Shown: in pieces, positions 24,278 through 33,111 of the stretch
Position numbering within the stretch: position 1 is the first letter of the stretch
How the letters are laid out: each line of letters begins with the position of its first letter
From: an uncultured Clostridia bacterium
GTDB lineage: Bacteria > Bacillota > Clostridia > Oscillospirales > Acutalibacteraceae
Direction: 5' to 3'
Length of the DNA: 60,851 nucleotides
NCBI GenBank assembly: GCA_937876375.1
Contig: CALEHY010000007.1
Location: forward strand, 1 to 60,851
Notes under the pieces: generated by a model
What the model was told of the DNA's origin: nothing
The model's input: the letters and a program-made list of their open reading frames with translations, nothing else
Database searches by the model: none
Translations under genes and position numbers: made by a program

Positions 24278-26920
24278 TTATTTTATAGAATACTTATTTT
24301 TAACATCTCGTACAATATCATTATACGCTTTTTGATAAATGACTCTATCCTCATCATCCATTGTACCGAAACGCCCTTCTACCTTTTTCCTTAAATCATT
24401 CAGTCTATTATATTCGTTAGAAATGTCTGCATTATATTTGAAAATCAAACCGCTAAATTCATCATCTAATTGTTCTATTCGAGTCTTTAATATCTCAAAT
24501 GTTTGAGTTTTCATTAATGTTTTCAACTTTTGAATTTGAAATACCATTTCTGCATTGACAGTTATGCTATTATGACTTTCTTTAGAAGTTATCAAATAAA
24601 AATCATATAGTTTATCCAGCAACTCACTATTATTTGTAATCAAATTTTTAATACTTAATATGTCAAATCTAATAGGAAGATAGCCATTTAAATGTACCAC
24701 ACTTGTTAATCGATCATAGAAATCCAAAACATAATCTGATAGTTTCCATCCGCTTTTAGATCTCATTTTTGAATAATCAGACAAATTTCTATCCAAACAA
24801 TAAATCAAATCAAAGCTAGAAACAATTTCAATAAATGCTCTACGCAAATTTGAGAAATAATATGTGTATTCGTTTTTCAAGTCCACCTTTTCAAAAATAA
24901 TATCTGGATGAATTAATTGTATAATAGGATATGTAACATTAAAATGCATAATTGATGCAACCCTATTATTTCCGGACTTATAATGAACCTTATACAATTG
25001 TTTCTCTAGTCCTCGCTTAAATTCAAAGTTTACAAAAACAGATAACAAAAACAAACTGTCCTTATTCTTTAACATTTCGTCAAAAATCATTTTGTTTTCC
25101 TTGCTCAGTTTATCATAATTAATGTCAAAGTTTGCTCTATAAAGGCCGCTGTCTCCCTCTGTTCTAATGAATGACGATACACTATCTCCAAAAATATCAC
25201 CACCAATAAAATCCATTACATTCCATCTGTCATAATCAATATTTGAACCCTCAAGGGTTAAATTATTACATATCATCTTGCTCATACAAATAGAGTACAA
25301 TACCCTAATGGCAAATGTAAGCTTGAACACCTTTTGGTATGGGAATTTCTCATCTAAAAATGATAGCAATTCCCTTATTTTTGCAAAGCTGTATCTATTT
25401 TCACCATCAATAATATCATCTATTCTACCTGCAATTGAGTAATAACCCTCATAATCATCACTAGTAGAAGCGAATTTATCCTTTATACTGTTAACCAGCT
25501 GCTTTGATTTAATTGTCCAAGGAGTAGCAATCAAACTTTCTATAATTTCCGCATATTCCGTCTCAATATAGCTTGGAACCCAAGTGTTAATAAAATAATT
25601 TTCAAACAGCTCTAGGTTTTCCATTCTCTGCTGTAGACTTTTTATATCAGTCAAAGCCTCTGTAGTGTTATCCACAGGAATATCTTTCATATTATTGAGA
25701 ACTGACAAGAAGTTTACTAGCTCACGCATATTGGTAGGAATAATATTGTGCAAATAATGTCTTGGCTTAATAAATACTAGTCCCGTCTTTTGATAGATAA
25801 ATCTGAATAATAGCTCTTGGGCATCAACGATAGCATTGTTATTATTATCCTCAAAGTAAAGGATATTGTAATCCTTGCCCATCTCATCCTTTGCAACATA
25901 TTTAATTGTCGCAGGAGCAACGAAATCCTCTGTAGTGGCCTTAAGATTTGGAAGATATATCTTTCTTCTACCAGGAATAAGCTTGTCAATATATTTTACA
26001 GCAATCTTGTGATAATTGATAGGACTATTATCACGATAGTTTTCCTTTAAGATAGAAAATTCGTTCATATAGCTCTGCTCAATCGCATAAGTAAGCTGAT
26101 GCAAATGTGCAGCCATAATAATAACAACATTTGGTATCATAAAATATTTTCTAAGGTCCTCAACAATTTCCCTAGCCTTGTTAATACTCAAATCTGTATC
26201 ATCAAGCTGAATAACCAAAAAGTTTTTCTTCATTGATGGATCGAGTTCTTTTACTAAACAATAAAATTTGAAAAACTTTTCAATTAGCTCCAAAAAGTGA
26301 TTTTTTAAATTTGCACTATCACCTATCCTGCTAAGTTTCTCCAAATCACTACCTAGCGAGTAATCGTCCTCATTATGCTTAATCTTAATCGCATCAATCT
26401 CTTTATAACAGCTTTCAAAAAACTCTAGCAGCTCGCCACGCTCCTTAATATTCTTCTTTTCAGAAATCTTCCAAAGAGCACAAAACTGATTGAATAACTT
26501 TGCCAAAATGATAGTTAGTATATCATCACCCTGCTCAAATTTTGTAGGATCAATTCTATCTAAAATAACAAAATTCGAGTCAACAACATTATTACTAAAG
26601 AATTTTTGATTAGCTGATTTATGCCTATTCTTGATAAAATTAGAAAAGCTGAGCATGGCACTACTCTTGCCTTGTCCTCTATCGCCACTAAAAGCGATAA
26701 TATTATTAATATAATCATTAGAGGTCTCTATAAAATCAGTTGTACTCACACCATATTGATATTGTTTTTCACTATCTCTATACTTTTGTGTGCTAATAAT
26801 AATTTCCTCTAATTCGTGCTTTGCTTGCTCATATGCTTCATAGAAGAACTCACCCTCAACAGGTGAATGAGCAATTTTCACCATATACTCCTCATTTGCT
26901 CTAACAGTAATAGTGTTCAT
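24278..26920 (-). CDS. rdrA: RdrA, P-loop ATPase of a RADAR defence system
   Basis: This 880-residue ATPase has Walker A GDRGQGKSS (residues 79-87) and a KAP/STAND-like Walker B FLVIQLDD (234-241, ending in D240/D241). A predicted sensor follows in VVIIMAAHLHQL. The rest is alpha-rich with no membrane segment. Position upstream of the deaminase, size and Walker motifs match RdrA, which forms a ring ATPase and works with RdrB. The start follows GGAGGTAATTAA. The codon usage is more AT-rich than in the housekeeping genes around it, suggesting transfer. The nearest shared promoter-like element is about 320 nt upstream (27233-27262), beyond a small plus-strand gene. Confidence 0.88.
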   Translation of the reverse strand: MNTITVRANEEYMVKIAHSPVEGEFFYEAYEQAKHELEEIIISTQKYRDSEKQYQYGVSTTDFIETSNDYINNIIAFSGDRGQGKSSAMLSFSNFIKNRHKSANQKFFSNNVVDSNFVILDRIDPTKFEQGDDILTIILAKLFNQFCALWKISEKKNIKERGELLEFFESCYKEIDAIKIKHNEDDYSLGSDLEKLSRIGDSANLKNHFLELIEKFFKFYCLVKELDPSMKKNFLVIQLDDTDLSINKAREIVEDLRKYFMIPNVVIIMAAHLHQLTYAIEQSYMNEFSILKENYRDNSPINYHKIAVKYIDKLIPGRRKIYLPNLKATTEDFVAPATIKYVAKDEMGKDYNILYFEDNNNNAIVDAQELLFRFIYQKTGLVFIKPRHYLHNIIPTNMRELVNFLSVLNNMKDIPVDNTTEALTDIKSLQQRMENLELFENYFINTWVPSYIETEYAEIIESLIATPWTIKSKQLVNSIKDKFASTSDDYEGYYSIAGRIDDIIDGENRYSFAKIRELLSFLDEKFPYQKVFKLTFAIRVLYSICMSKMICNNLTLEGSNIDYDRWNVMDFIGGDIFGDSVSSFIRTEGDSGLYRANFDINYDKLSKENKMIFDEMLKNKDSLFLLSVFVNFEFKRGLEKQLYKVHYKSGNNRVASIMHFNVTYPIIQLIHPDIIFEKVDLKNEYTYYFSNLRRAFIEIVSSFDLIYCLDRNLSDYSKMRSKSGWKLSDYVLDFYDRLTSVVHLNGYLPIRFDILSIKNLITNNSELLDKLYDFYLITSKESHNSITVNAEMVFQIQKLKTLMKTQTFEILKTRIEQLDDEFSGLIFKYNADISNEYNRLNDLRKKVEGRFGTMDDEDRVIYQKAYNDIVRDVKNKYSIK

Positions 26921-27000
26921 TTAATTACCTCCAGTTTCTTTATTGTGACAAATTATATTGCTGTCTTTTGGTATGATTATTTAACAAAGGAGTGTTTAAA

Positions 27001-27216
27001 ATGAAAGATGAAAACATAAAGCTTTGCCCATACAGAACAAAAAGCATAGTGTATCACAATAAGCCTGATAATGTTTTTCTCCCAAAAATAGGAATAATGA
27101 GAAAAATCGATCACGACGTCGTAAACACTAGTTTTATGGCGTGCATAAAGGACAAATGCATGGCATACAATCAAAAGACAAAGCGCTGTATGTACACCCA
27201 AAATACTCCAAAATAA
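27001..27216 (+). CDS. Small four-cysteine protein, unknown function
   Basis: I do not recognise this 71-residue protein. It contains C9 (in LCPYRTK), then CIKDKC (C48, C53) and C63, a spacing compatible with a small metal site. The start is the ATG at 27001, preceded by AAAGGAGTG. It runs divergently from rdrA with about 80 nt between the starts, so it may be an accessory, a regulator or a phage-derived leftover. Similar small CPxR...CxxxxC proteins are familiar from mobile regions of Clostridia, but I cannot name a family. The opposite strand may carry the rdrA leader. Confidence 0.55.
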   Translation: MKDENIKLCPYRTKSIVYHNKPDNVFLPKIGIMRKIDHDVVNTSFMACIKDKCMAYNQKTKRCMYTQNTPK

Positions 27217-27232
27217 TTATACCATTCAATAT

Positions 27233-27262
27233 ATTAGTACAAGGAATCGACAAAAGGTAACA
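27233..27262 (-). promoter_or_regulatory. ECF-like promoter element pointing toward rdrA
   Basis: TGTTAC (27257-27262) plus CTTTTGTCGA, with ACTAAT 17-18 nt on, in minus orientation. If active it would give a leader of about 310 nt for rdrA that runs antisense through the 71-residue gene. A plain TATAAT also sits at 27216-27221. Confidence 0.35.
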
Positions 27263-27267
27263 AAAAA
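27247..27267. repeat. 21-bp exact repeat, copy 1
   Basis: TCGACAAAAGGTAACAAAA plus two more A residues, identical to 34627-34647. In both places it is the tail of a minus-strand terminator hairpin and contains the TGTTAC promoter-like core. Confidence 0.7.
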
Positions 27268-27293
27268 GGCTTGGAGAAAATCTCCAAGCCTTT
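27265..27293. terminator. Terminator after the acyltransferase gene
   Basis: 13-bp stem AAAGGCTTGGAGA (27265-27277) / TCTCCAAGCCTTT (27281-27293) with a 3-nt loop, followed on the minus strand by TTTGTTACC. Confidence 0.9.
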
Positions 27294-27296
27294 AGC

Positions 27297-28292
27297 TTAT
27301 GCTTTAATGCGTTTTTGGTGTATTGATTTTTTTACTGAGGATACTATGTATGATGCTAAGATTGTTGATGCAACTACAGCAGCTCCATACAGAAGATTAT
27401 TGTTATTTACAAAACTGATTTCCTTGAACAGCTCCTCGAACACACCATGAAGAAGATATATTTCTAATGATATACTACCAAGGAACTTGAAAACAGGGTT
27501 GTTGAATCTCACATATCTTCCGACAAACAGTGCTACAAATGATAGCGATAATGTAGAAACATTATAAACTAATGCCCAAAGAACAATCAAACCATCATGA
27601 TCCTTTAACAGCAATTCGCCAAGGGTTGATGCTCCTGCGACGATACCGAAAACAACAAGAACAAAAAATGACTTTTCTTTTTTGATATTTAGACTAGAGC
27701 ATATCATACCAGCACTGAAGCCTAGTAGTGAAACATACCAATATTCCCCAACCTTGAGAACTGCCAACGCCACAATAATCAGCACCTCTGCGACAGTAAC
27801 AAACGTGATTAAAGCCTTTAAGTTATCCTTAAATATCAAATAGCCGATAAACATCAGTATATACAACAGCTCAATCATAATTATGTACCACGAATGAGGA
27901 GAGGTAATGCCAGATTTTAGGAATTCAAAATTACCAGTAAAGGCAAGTTTTACAGCATAGTACAGCAAACAAACAAAGACGAATTCAATAAACAAAGGCA
28001 GGCATCTTTTTTTCAAAAAGCCGTTCATATAATTGTTAGCACCAACCTGCTGAATTCTTGTAACAATACCGTAGCCTGACAAGAACAAAAATACAGCAAC
28101 TATTGGAGCACCAACATAATTAAATATTTCAAACGCCACAAAGCTTGTTCGTCTAATATGCGCCAGCATTATCGCAATAGCACATATTCCTCTAATTACT
28201 GCTGTGTATTCCTTTGACAAAAAATCATCATTTTTACCAATTTTCAATTTGTATAAAAACAATGCAAAAAATACAACAAAAATTATCTCCAT
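27297..28292 (-). CDS. Acyltransferase 3 family (OafA/YrhL-like) membrane protein
   Basis: This 331-residue integral membrane protein has about ten membrane segments and the acyltransferase-3 landmarks. KEYTAVIRGICAIAIMLAHIRR (family R-G-x-x-A-x-x-x-x-x-x-H pattern) lies at about residues 28-49, GAPIVAVFLFLSGYG at about 62-76, and a second family block HSWYIIMIELLYI at about 130. Such proteins O-acylate polysaccharides or other envelope glycans. It stands alone between defence genes and the GGGtGRT pair. The start is the ATG at 28292, with a possible weak AGGGAGT site upstream. The acyl acceptor is unknown. Confidence 0.85.
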   Translation of the reverse strand: MEIIFVVFFALFLYKLKIGKNDDFLSKEYTAVIRGICAIAIMLAHIRRTSFVAFEIFNYVGAPIVAVFLFLSGYGIVTRIQQVGANNYMNGFLKKRCLPLFIEFVFVCLLYYAVKLAFTGNFEFLKSGITSPHSWYIIMIELLYILMFIGYLIFKDNLKALITFVTVAEVLIIVALAVLKVGEYWYVSLLGFSAGMICSSLNIKKEKSFFVLVVFGIVAGASTLGELLLKDHDGLIVLWALVYNVSTLSLSFVALFVGRYVRFNNPVFKFLGSISLEIYLLHGVFEELFKEISFVNNNNLLYGAAVVASTILASYIVSSVKKSIHQKRIKA

Positions 28293-28353
28293 TCCAACAC
28301 TCCCTAAAAAGCCATCTCAATATATCAATACCACAAAAACAAACGCTTTAAAC

Positions 28354-28381
28354 AAAAGGCTCGGAATAATCCGAGCCTTTT
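28354..28381. terminator. Bidirectional terminator after the GGGtGRT gene
   Basis: 11-bp stem AAAAGGCTCGG / CCGAGCCTTTT with a 6-nt loop. It ends the Fe-S/GGGtGRT operon. Confidence 0.88.
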
Positions 28382-28384
28382 AAT

Positions 28385-28413
28385 GTTGTAGTATGGACGA
28401 ACACTGCTCGTCC
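28385..28413. repeat. GTAG-linked hairpin of the dispersed type
   Basis: TTGTAGTAT then GGACGA / TCGTCC (28395-28400 / 28408-28413). It resembles the GTAGGG-hairpin elements near 5090, 9282 and 51987. Confidence 0.4.
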
Positions 28414-28426
28414 GTCAAAGTGTCAA

Positions 28427-29425
28427 TTACTTTGAAGCCTCTTCAACAGCAACTGCGCAAGCAACTGTAGCACCTACCATTGGGTTGTTACCCATACCGA
28501 TAAGTCCCATCATCTCAACGTGAGCAGGTACTGATGATGAACCAGCAAACTGAGCATCACTATGCATACGACCCATTGTATCAGTCATACCATATGAAGC
28601 AGGACCAGCAGCCATGTTATCTGGGTGAAGTGTACGACCAGTACCACCACCTGATGCTACTGAGAAATACTTCTTGCCCTTCTCTGTGCACTCCTTCTTG
28701 TATGTGCCAGCTACTGGGTGCTGGAAACGAGTTGGGTTAGTTGAGTTACCAGTGATAGAAACGTCAACGCCTTCCTTCCACATGATAGCAACACCCTCTG
28801 TTACGTCGTTAGCGCCGTAGCAGTTAACCTTTGAACGAAGACCATCAGAGTATGCCTTGCGGAATACTTCCTTAACCTCGCCTGTATAATAATCCATCTC
28901 TGTCTCAACATATGTGAAACCGTTGATACGAGCGATAATCTGTGCAGCGTCCTTACCAAGACCGTTAAGAATAACTCTTAGTGGCTGCTTTCTAACCTTG
29001 TTAGCCTTCTCAGCGATACCGATAGCACCCTCAGCAGCAGCGAATGACTCGTGACCTGCTAGGAATGCGAAGCACTCTGTCTCCTCCTCAAGGAGCATCT
29101 TACCAAGATTACCATGGCCAAGACCAACCTTTCTCTGGTCAGCAACTGAACCAGGGATACAGAAAGCCTGTAGACCCTCACCGATTGCAGCAGCAGCGTC
29201 AGCAGCTCTTGTGCAACCCTTCTTGATAGCGATAGCACAACCAACTGTGTAAGCCCACTTTGCATTCTCAAAGCAGATTGGCTGAATGCCTTCTACGATT
29301 GTGTATGGGTCAAAGCCCTTTGCCTGACAGATTTCTCTGCACTCTTCGATTGAGTTAATACCATATTGAGCGAGAACAGCATCAATCTGCTTCTCTCTTC
29401 TCTCATAAGATTCAAATAAAGCCAT
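28427..29425 (-). CDS. GGGtGRT protein
   Basis: This 332-residue soluble protein belongs to the family named after its GGGTGRT motif (around residue 255, followed by LHPDN). It is common in anaerobic Clostridia and relatives, and its function is not established. The sequence is rich in conserved Gly stretches (GLGHGNLGKMLLEEE, GMGNNPMVGATVACA) and ends in an Ala/Val-rich helix. It lies 17 nt downstream of a NifU-like iron-sulfur scaffold gene, the usual pairing for the family, so a role in Fe-S chemistry or a radical/redox enzyme is likely. The start is the ATG at 29425 with AAGGAGGA upstream. Confidence 0.88.
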   Translation of the reverse strand: MALFESYERREKQIDAVLAQYGINSIEECREICQAKGFDPYTIVEGIQPICFENAKWAYTVGCAIAIKKGCTRAADAAAAIGEGLQAFCIPGSVADQRKVGLGHGNLGKMLLEEETECFAFLAGHESFAAAEGAIGIAEKANKVRKQPLRVILNGLGKDAAQIIARINGFTYVETEMDYYTGEVKEVFRKAYSDGLRSKVNCYGANDVTEGVAIMWKEGVDVSITGNSTNPTRFQHPVAGTYKKECTEKGKKYFSVASGGGTGRTLHPDNMAAGPASYGMTDTMGRMHSDAQFAGSSSVPAHVEMMGLIGMGNNPMVGATVACAVAVEEASK

Positions 29426-29442
29426 TATTCTGTCCTCCTTAA

Positions 29443-30135
29443 TTATTCTTTTCTAGGGTCGATAACCTTAACAGCATCAGCAACTCTACCGTACTGACCC
29501 TGTGCCTTCTCGAATGCTGTGTTAGCATCGTCACCAGCCTTGATGAAATCCATCATCTTACCAAAGTTAACGAACTTGTAGCCGATAATCTCATTGTCTG
29601 CGTCAAGAGCGATACCAGTAACATAACCATCAGTCATCTCTAGGTATCTAGGACCCTTTGCAAGAGTACCAAACATAGTACCAACCTGTGAACGAAGACC
29701 CTTACCAAGATCCTCTAGGCCAGCACCGATCTGAAGACCATCCTCAGAAAATGCAGACTGTGTACGACCGTAAACGATCTGTAGGAATAGCTCTCTCATA
29801 GCTGTGTTGATAGCGTCACAAACAAGGTCTGTGTTAAGAGCCTCAAGAATTGTTCTTCCAGGAAGAATCTCTGATGCCATAGCAGCAGAATGAGTCATAC
29901 CAGAACAACCGATAGTCTCAACAAGAGCCTCCTGAATAACGCCCTCTTTAACATTAAGAGTAAGCTTGCAAGTACCCTGCTGTGGAGCACACCAGCCAAT
30001 ACCGTGTGTGAAGCCAGAAATATCCTTGATTTCCTTTGCCTTTACCCACTTTGCTTCCTCAGGAATTGGGGCAGCACCATGAGCAACGCCCTGAGCAACA
30101 GGACACATTGTTTCAACTTCATGTGAATAAATCAT
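29443..30135 (-). CDS. Iron-sulfur cluster assembly scaffold-like protein, GGGtGRT partner
   Basis: This 230-residue protein contains a NifU/IscU-like core. CAPQQGTCKLTLNV supplies two cysteines (about residues 50-57), and TIGCSGMTHSAAMASEILPGRTILEAL supplies the third and the typical helix (about 77-103). The C-terminal 100 residues are specific to this family. It would hold or transfer Fe-S clusters to the partner encoded 17 nt downstream. The start is placed at the ATG at 30135, because the upstream in-frame TTG codon is part of the GGAAGGAG ribosome binding site. It is first in the operon, with a TTGAAT-17-TATAAT promoter. Confidence 0.85.
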   Translation of the reverse strand: MIYSHEVETMCPVAQGVAHGAAPIPEEAKWVKAKEIKDISGFTHGIGWCAPQQGTCKLTLNVKEGVIQEALVETIGCSGMTHSAAMASEILPGRTILEALNTDLVCDAINTAMRELFLQIVYGRTQSAFSEDGLQIGAGLEDLGKGLRSQVGTMFGTLAKGPRYLEMTDGYVTGIALDADNEIIGYKFVNFGKMMDFIKAGDDANTAFEKAQGQYGRVADAVKVIDPRKE

Positions 30136-30190
30136 ATTTTTTACTCCTTCCAAGTAATATAATAATTTTAATTAAAAATTACCAATATTT

Positions 30191-30219
30191 ATTATAACCA
30201 TTTTGATATATACATTCAA
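30191..30219 (-). promoter_or_regulatory. Sigma-A promoter for the Fe-S scaffold/GGGtGRT operon
   Basis: TTGAAT (30214-30219), 17 nt and TATAAT (30191-30196) on the minus strand. Confidence 0.8.
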
Positions 30220-30319
30220 GTGAAAAAGTGAATTTTTGACATTTTTTACACAATTAATCGTGAATACCCACCTCATTTATGCAAATAATAGTAAAAACAA
30301 TAAAAAGGTGGTACAAAAA

Positions 30320-30775
30320 ATGAATACTAACGACCAAATCTCACGAGATGGAGATACAGTCAAGCTACTGAGAGAATGTGACGCTGGAGTAAAAATGGGA
30401 ATATCATCTATCGAGGACGTAGCACAAGACGTAAAGGATAACAAGCTAAAGAATTTGCTAAACGACAGCAAGGAACAGCACAAAAAGCTAGAGGTAGAAA
30501 TCGTCGAAGAATTAGACCATCATGATGATGAGGGCAAGGACCCAAACCCAATGGCAAAAACTATGAGCTGGATAAAAACTAATGCAAAGATGATGGCTGA
30601 CCCATCTGACAAGACGATAGCCGACCTAATGACCGACGGCTGTAATATGGGCGTAAAGTCACTAAGCAAATATCTAAATCAGTACAAAAGCGCTGATGAA
30701 AAATCAAAGGATATCGCAAAAAGATTAGTCGAAATCGAAACAAGACTATGCGATGATATGAAAAGCTTTCTATAA
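30320..30775 (+). CDS. Four-helix-bundle, ferritin-like protein
   Basis: This 151-residue soluble all-helical protein has the look of small ferritin-like (DUF2383/DUF892-type) proteins. Helices run about 11-40, 45-70, 85-112 and 115-150. Acidic and His residues that could bind metal occur in KKLEVEIVEELDHHDDEGK. The start is the ATG at 30320 with AAAGGTGG upstream; the longer frame passes through the promoter region. A TGAATA (30261-30266) with AATAATA 17 nt on resembles a forespore sigma-G/F promoter, but I hold that loosely. It is divergent from the Fe-S operon and convergent with the SIR2 operon. The function is not established. Confidence 0.7.
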   Translation: MNTNDQISRDGDTVKLLRECDAGVKMGISSIEDVAQDVKDNKLKNLLNDSKEQHKKLEVEIVEELDHHDDEGKDPNPMAKTMSWIKTNAKMMADPSDKTIADLMTDGCNMGVKSLSKYLNQYKSADEKSKDIAKRLVEIETRLCDDMKSFL

Positions 30776-30776
30776 C

Positions 30777-30815
30777 AAAAAGGCATTGCTTGGACAACCC
30801 CAAGCGATGCCTTTT
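30777..30815. terminator. Bidirectional terminator between the ferritin-like gene and SIR2 operon
   Basis: Long stem AAAAGGCATTGCTTGG / CCAAGCGATGCCTTTT with one mismatch and a 5-6-nt loop. It overlaps the stop codon of the minus-strand SIR2 gene. Confidence 0.88.
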
Positions 30816-32580
30816 ATTTGTATCTATGTTCAATAAGTTTAAGCAAGCAATAATTAGCCCAAATTAACACATAAAGGAATAGCTCATTGCTATTCTTTGT
30901 TGCAGATAGTAATGGCTTGATTTCTTTCAAATCGACTTTGACCTCGCTTAATGATTGCAAGTTTTTATTAATTCTAAAATCAACTAGCTTTATAAAAACA
31001 CAATACATTTTTGAAGTCAGAACGCCATCAAGTGAGCTTATATCGTCATAACTATTTATCGCTTTAGTTATATATTTCAGTGATTTGTCACGATTATTAT
31101 TGAATATCATATAAAGCACAGCGTTATGCCTTAATGCTGTTATAATTTGAAAATAACTTTGCACAAAGTTGTTTCCCTTTTCAAGAATTATATCGTTACA
31201 ATCAATTATCATCTGTGCAAGCTCCCTGTGCCTGCGCACATTTTTATTAAAGCAAAACGGGTGGATTAAAAAATCATAAATTATCCATTTCGTTCTACGA
31301 TTTAATGGGGTAGAAATATTCCAATCAATCTTGCCAACCTCAAAAGCCTTAAGATATTCAAGAATACTATCCGTTTTTTCACCTATTTGTGCAGCCCTCT
31401 TTACATTTATACTTGAAAGCATATCAGAGGTTTGCAAATCAGTTTTTTCATTCCTCGAGGCAAATACCAAAGATATCATACTCCTCCCCATATTCGATAA
31501 GCACGAGGATACATAGTAATTTATATACCAATCACGTTTAAATGGTGAATAGTCCTTTTTTCTAATCTTATAATACCATGCTTTTCCTAGTATTCTATTA
31601 GCATCTAGACCAAGCATCTTGATGTATCCCAATGCAGAATACTTGTAATCACTTGATAAGACGCCTGTGCACTTGTTTCTAAAGCATTGTACCCAGTCAA
31701 ATTCGACATTTGGTTCTGTATAGTCATCCGACTTTTGTATAGCCTCGAAAAACGACATTGTGTTTATGTTCAACTGATAGTGATTGTCAAATTTTAACAG
31801 AATATTATATCTAGAATCAATGTCAGCAGAAAAAGAAATATCGTTTGAATGATTAACTATTACACCATATGATTTGTTATCCGAATTTAAGTTAAGCTCG
31901 TCAAACATCACATTAACATCCAAAGAGTCCGAACAGCTGTAGCCAACAAAAACGAAACAGTATCCGTCATTTATCCATTGCTCCACCTTATTCTTGAAAT
32001 TTGCAGTTAAATTGTTTTTTACCTCATCCAGCGAAACGCCCAGTGTGTTCAGGTCATCTGCAATGCCATGAATGTGAAAAACACTTCCAATCTTTAAGTT
32101 GGCGCTTTTATAGCAATATATTCCTAAATCGTCATCAAATTCTAGCTCCAAATGGTCCGAACTCATACCTACTCTATCATTGACAGCATTGGGAATAGCA
32201 TTTCCATAATTTGTAGTAACTACATTAGCACCTAGCTCAACATACTGTGCTATTACATTATGGCACTCGTTATACGGACATTCCAAAAATGATTTGAATC
32301 CATTTAACAAAGAGCTATTATTCTTCAACTCACTCTCAAAGGTTTTTAATTCGCTAACTACGGTTTCTAATCTAGGAATACCACCATGAACACTAGTATA
32401 ATCATCCAATATTCTCTTGGCAACTATTTCGCCACAGCTAAGATTCAAAAGCTCTGTAAGTAGCTCCTGTGCTCTTGGCAAAGAGGTTGGCTGATTGCTA
32501 TCAACTCCAGCACCCACCCAAAAAACAACCTTCGATGGATCATATTCTTTTATGATTTCAATAATTTTATTGCTTTTCAT
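30814..32580 (-). CDS. SIR2-domain protein with long helical C-terminal half
   Basis: This 588-residue protein has an N-terminal SIR2-type NAD-binding/NADase fold: FWVGAGVD (G23-A24-G25), VTTNYG with N124, HIHG with H171, and FVGYS at 211-215. The residues used for NAD cleavage in defence sirtuins (Asn and His) are present, but the usual Ser after GAG is an Asp here. Residues about 290-588 look alpha-helical and repeat-like, as in defence sirtuins where that half senses the phage. Its ATG overlaps the stop of the membrane-protein gene by 4 nt, so it is third in a coupled operon. I recognise the domain but not this exact three-gene arrangement. Confidence 0.85.
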   Translation of the reverse strand: MKSNKIIEIIKEYDPSKVVFWVGAGVDSNQPTSLPRAQELLTELLNLSCGEIVAKRILDDYTSVHGGIPRLETVVSELKTFESELKNNSSLLNGFKSFLECPYNECHNVIAQYVELGANVVTTNYGNAIPNAVNDRVGMSSDHLELEFDDDLGIYCYKSANLKIGSVFHIHGIADDLNTLGVSLDEVKNNLTANFKNKVEQWINDGYCFVFVGYSCSDSLDVNVMFDELNLNSDNKSYGVIVNHSNDISFSADIDSRYNILLKFDNHYQLNINTMSFFEAIQKSDDYTEPNVEFDWVQCFRNKCTGVLSSDYKYSALGYIKMLGLDANRILGKAWYYKIRKKDYSPFKRDWYINYYVSSCLSNMGRSMISLVFASRNEKTDLQTSDMLSSINVKRAAQIGEKTDSILEYLKAFEVGKIDWNISTPLNRRTKWIIYDFLIHPFCFNKNVRRHRELAQMIIDCNDIILEKGNNFVQSYFQIITALRHNAVLYMIFNNNRDKSLKYITKAINSYDDISSLDGVLTSKMYCVFIKLVDFRINKNLQSLSEVKVDLKEIKPLLSATKNSNELFLYVLIWANYCLLKLIEHRYK

Positions 32581-33101
32581 TCCATTATTGTTTTATTAAC
32601 AAATCTCTTCAAATCCTTGTTCCTTATTCTTGGGTTAATTATATTAAATAAATTCGAAGTGTATTGACGCTGTAATTCTACAAGATCTTCCGTTGCCTCT
32701 TTACCTTGTGAATCTTTTGAATAATCATATATATCAACTAATATCTGTAGCATCTCTACTTTTACACCACGATAAGCTGATGGCTTTTCATTACCATAAC
32801 AGCCTATCAATTCATTCGGAAAATAAAATCTACCATAATCTATTTCAGATGATAATTCTGATAAAAGTCTAACCCTTTTTTCACGATTTTCATCACCATA
32901 AAAACATTTATTTTCTATTCCTAAAATTATTTGTTTTATTATCAAATTTGTCCTGCTATACCAAGACAATAACTCACAATAATAGTTTTCTCTTATTTCA
33001 AATCTTTTCGTATTCGAAACAATAGTATACACACCACCCGCAACCGAAAGCAGTGTCGCTACAACAACACTAACTATCGCAACAATAACTTCCTGTGACA
33101 C
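32577..33101 (-). CDS. One-pass membrane protein between two SIR2 genes
   Basis: This 174-residue protein has one N-terminal membrane segment (residues 6-28, VAIVSVVVATLLSVAGGVYTI) and a cytoplasmic helical domain (about 35-174) with no recognised motif. The start follows AGGAGGAC. It lies 10 nt after the restriction-like/SIR2 fusion gene and overlaps the second SIR2 gene by 4 nt. Strict coupling suggests that the three proteins act together, with this one placing the complex at the membrane or acting as a membrane effector. SLATT proteins have two membrane segments, so this is not an obvious SLATT protein. Confidence 0.8.
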   Translation of the reverse strand: MSQEVIVAIVSVVVATLLSVAGGVYTIVSNTKRFEIRENYYCELLSWYSRTNLIIKQIILGIENKCFYGDENREKRVRLLSELSSEIDYGRFYFPNELIGCYGNEKPSAYRGVKVEMLQILVDIYDYSKDSQGKEATEDLVELQRQYTSNLFNIINPRIRNKDLKRFVNKTIME

Positions 33102-33111
33102 AACCGTCCTC

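Noticed and set aside
32577..33101. SLATT-domain membrane protein
   Set aside because: Only one membrane segment is visible, while SLATT proteins have two.
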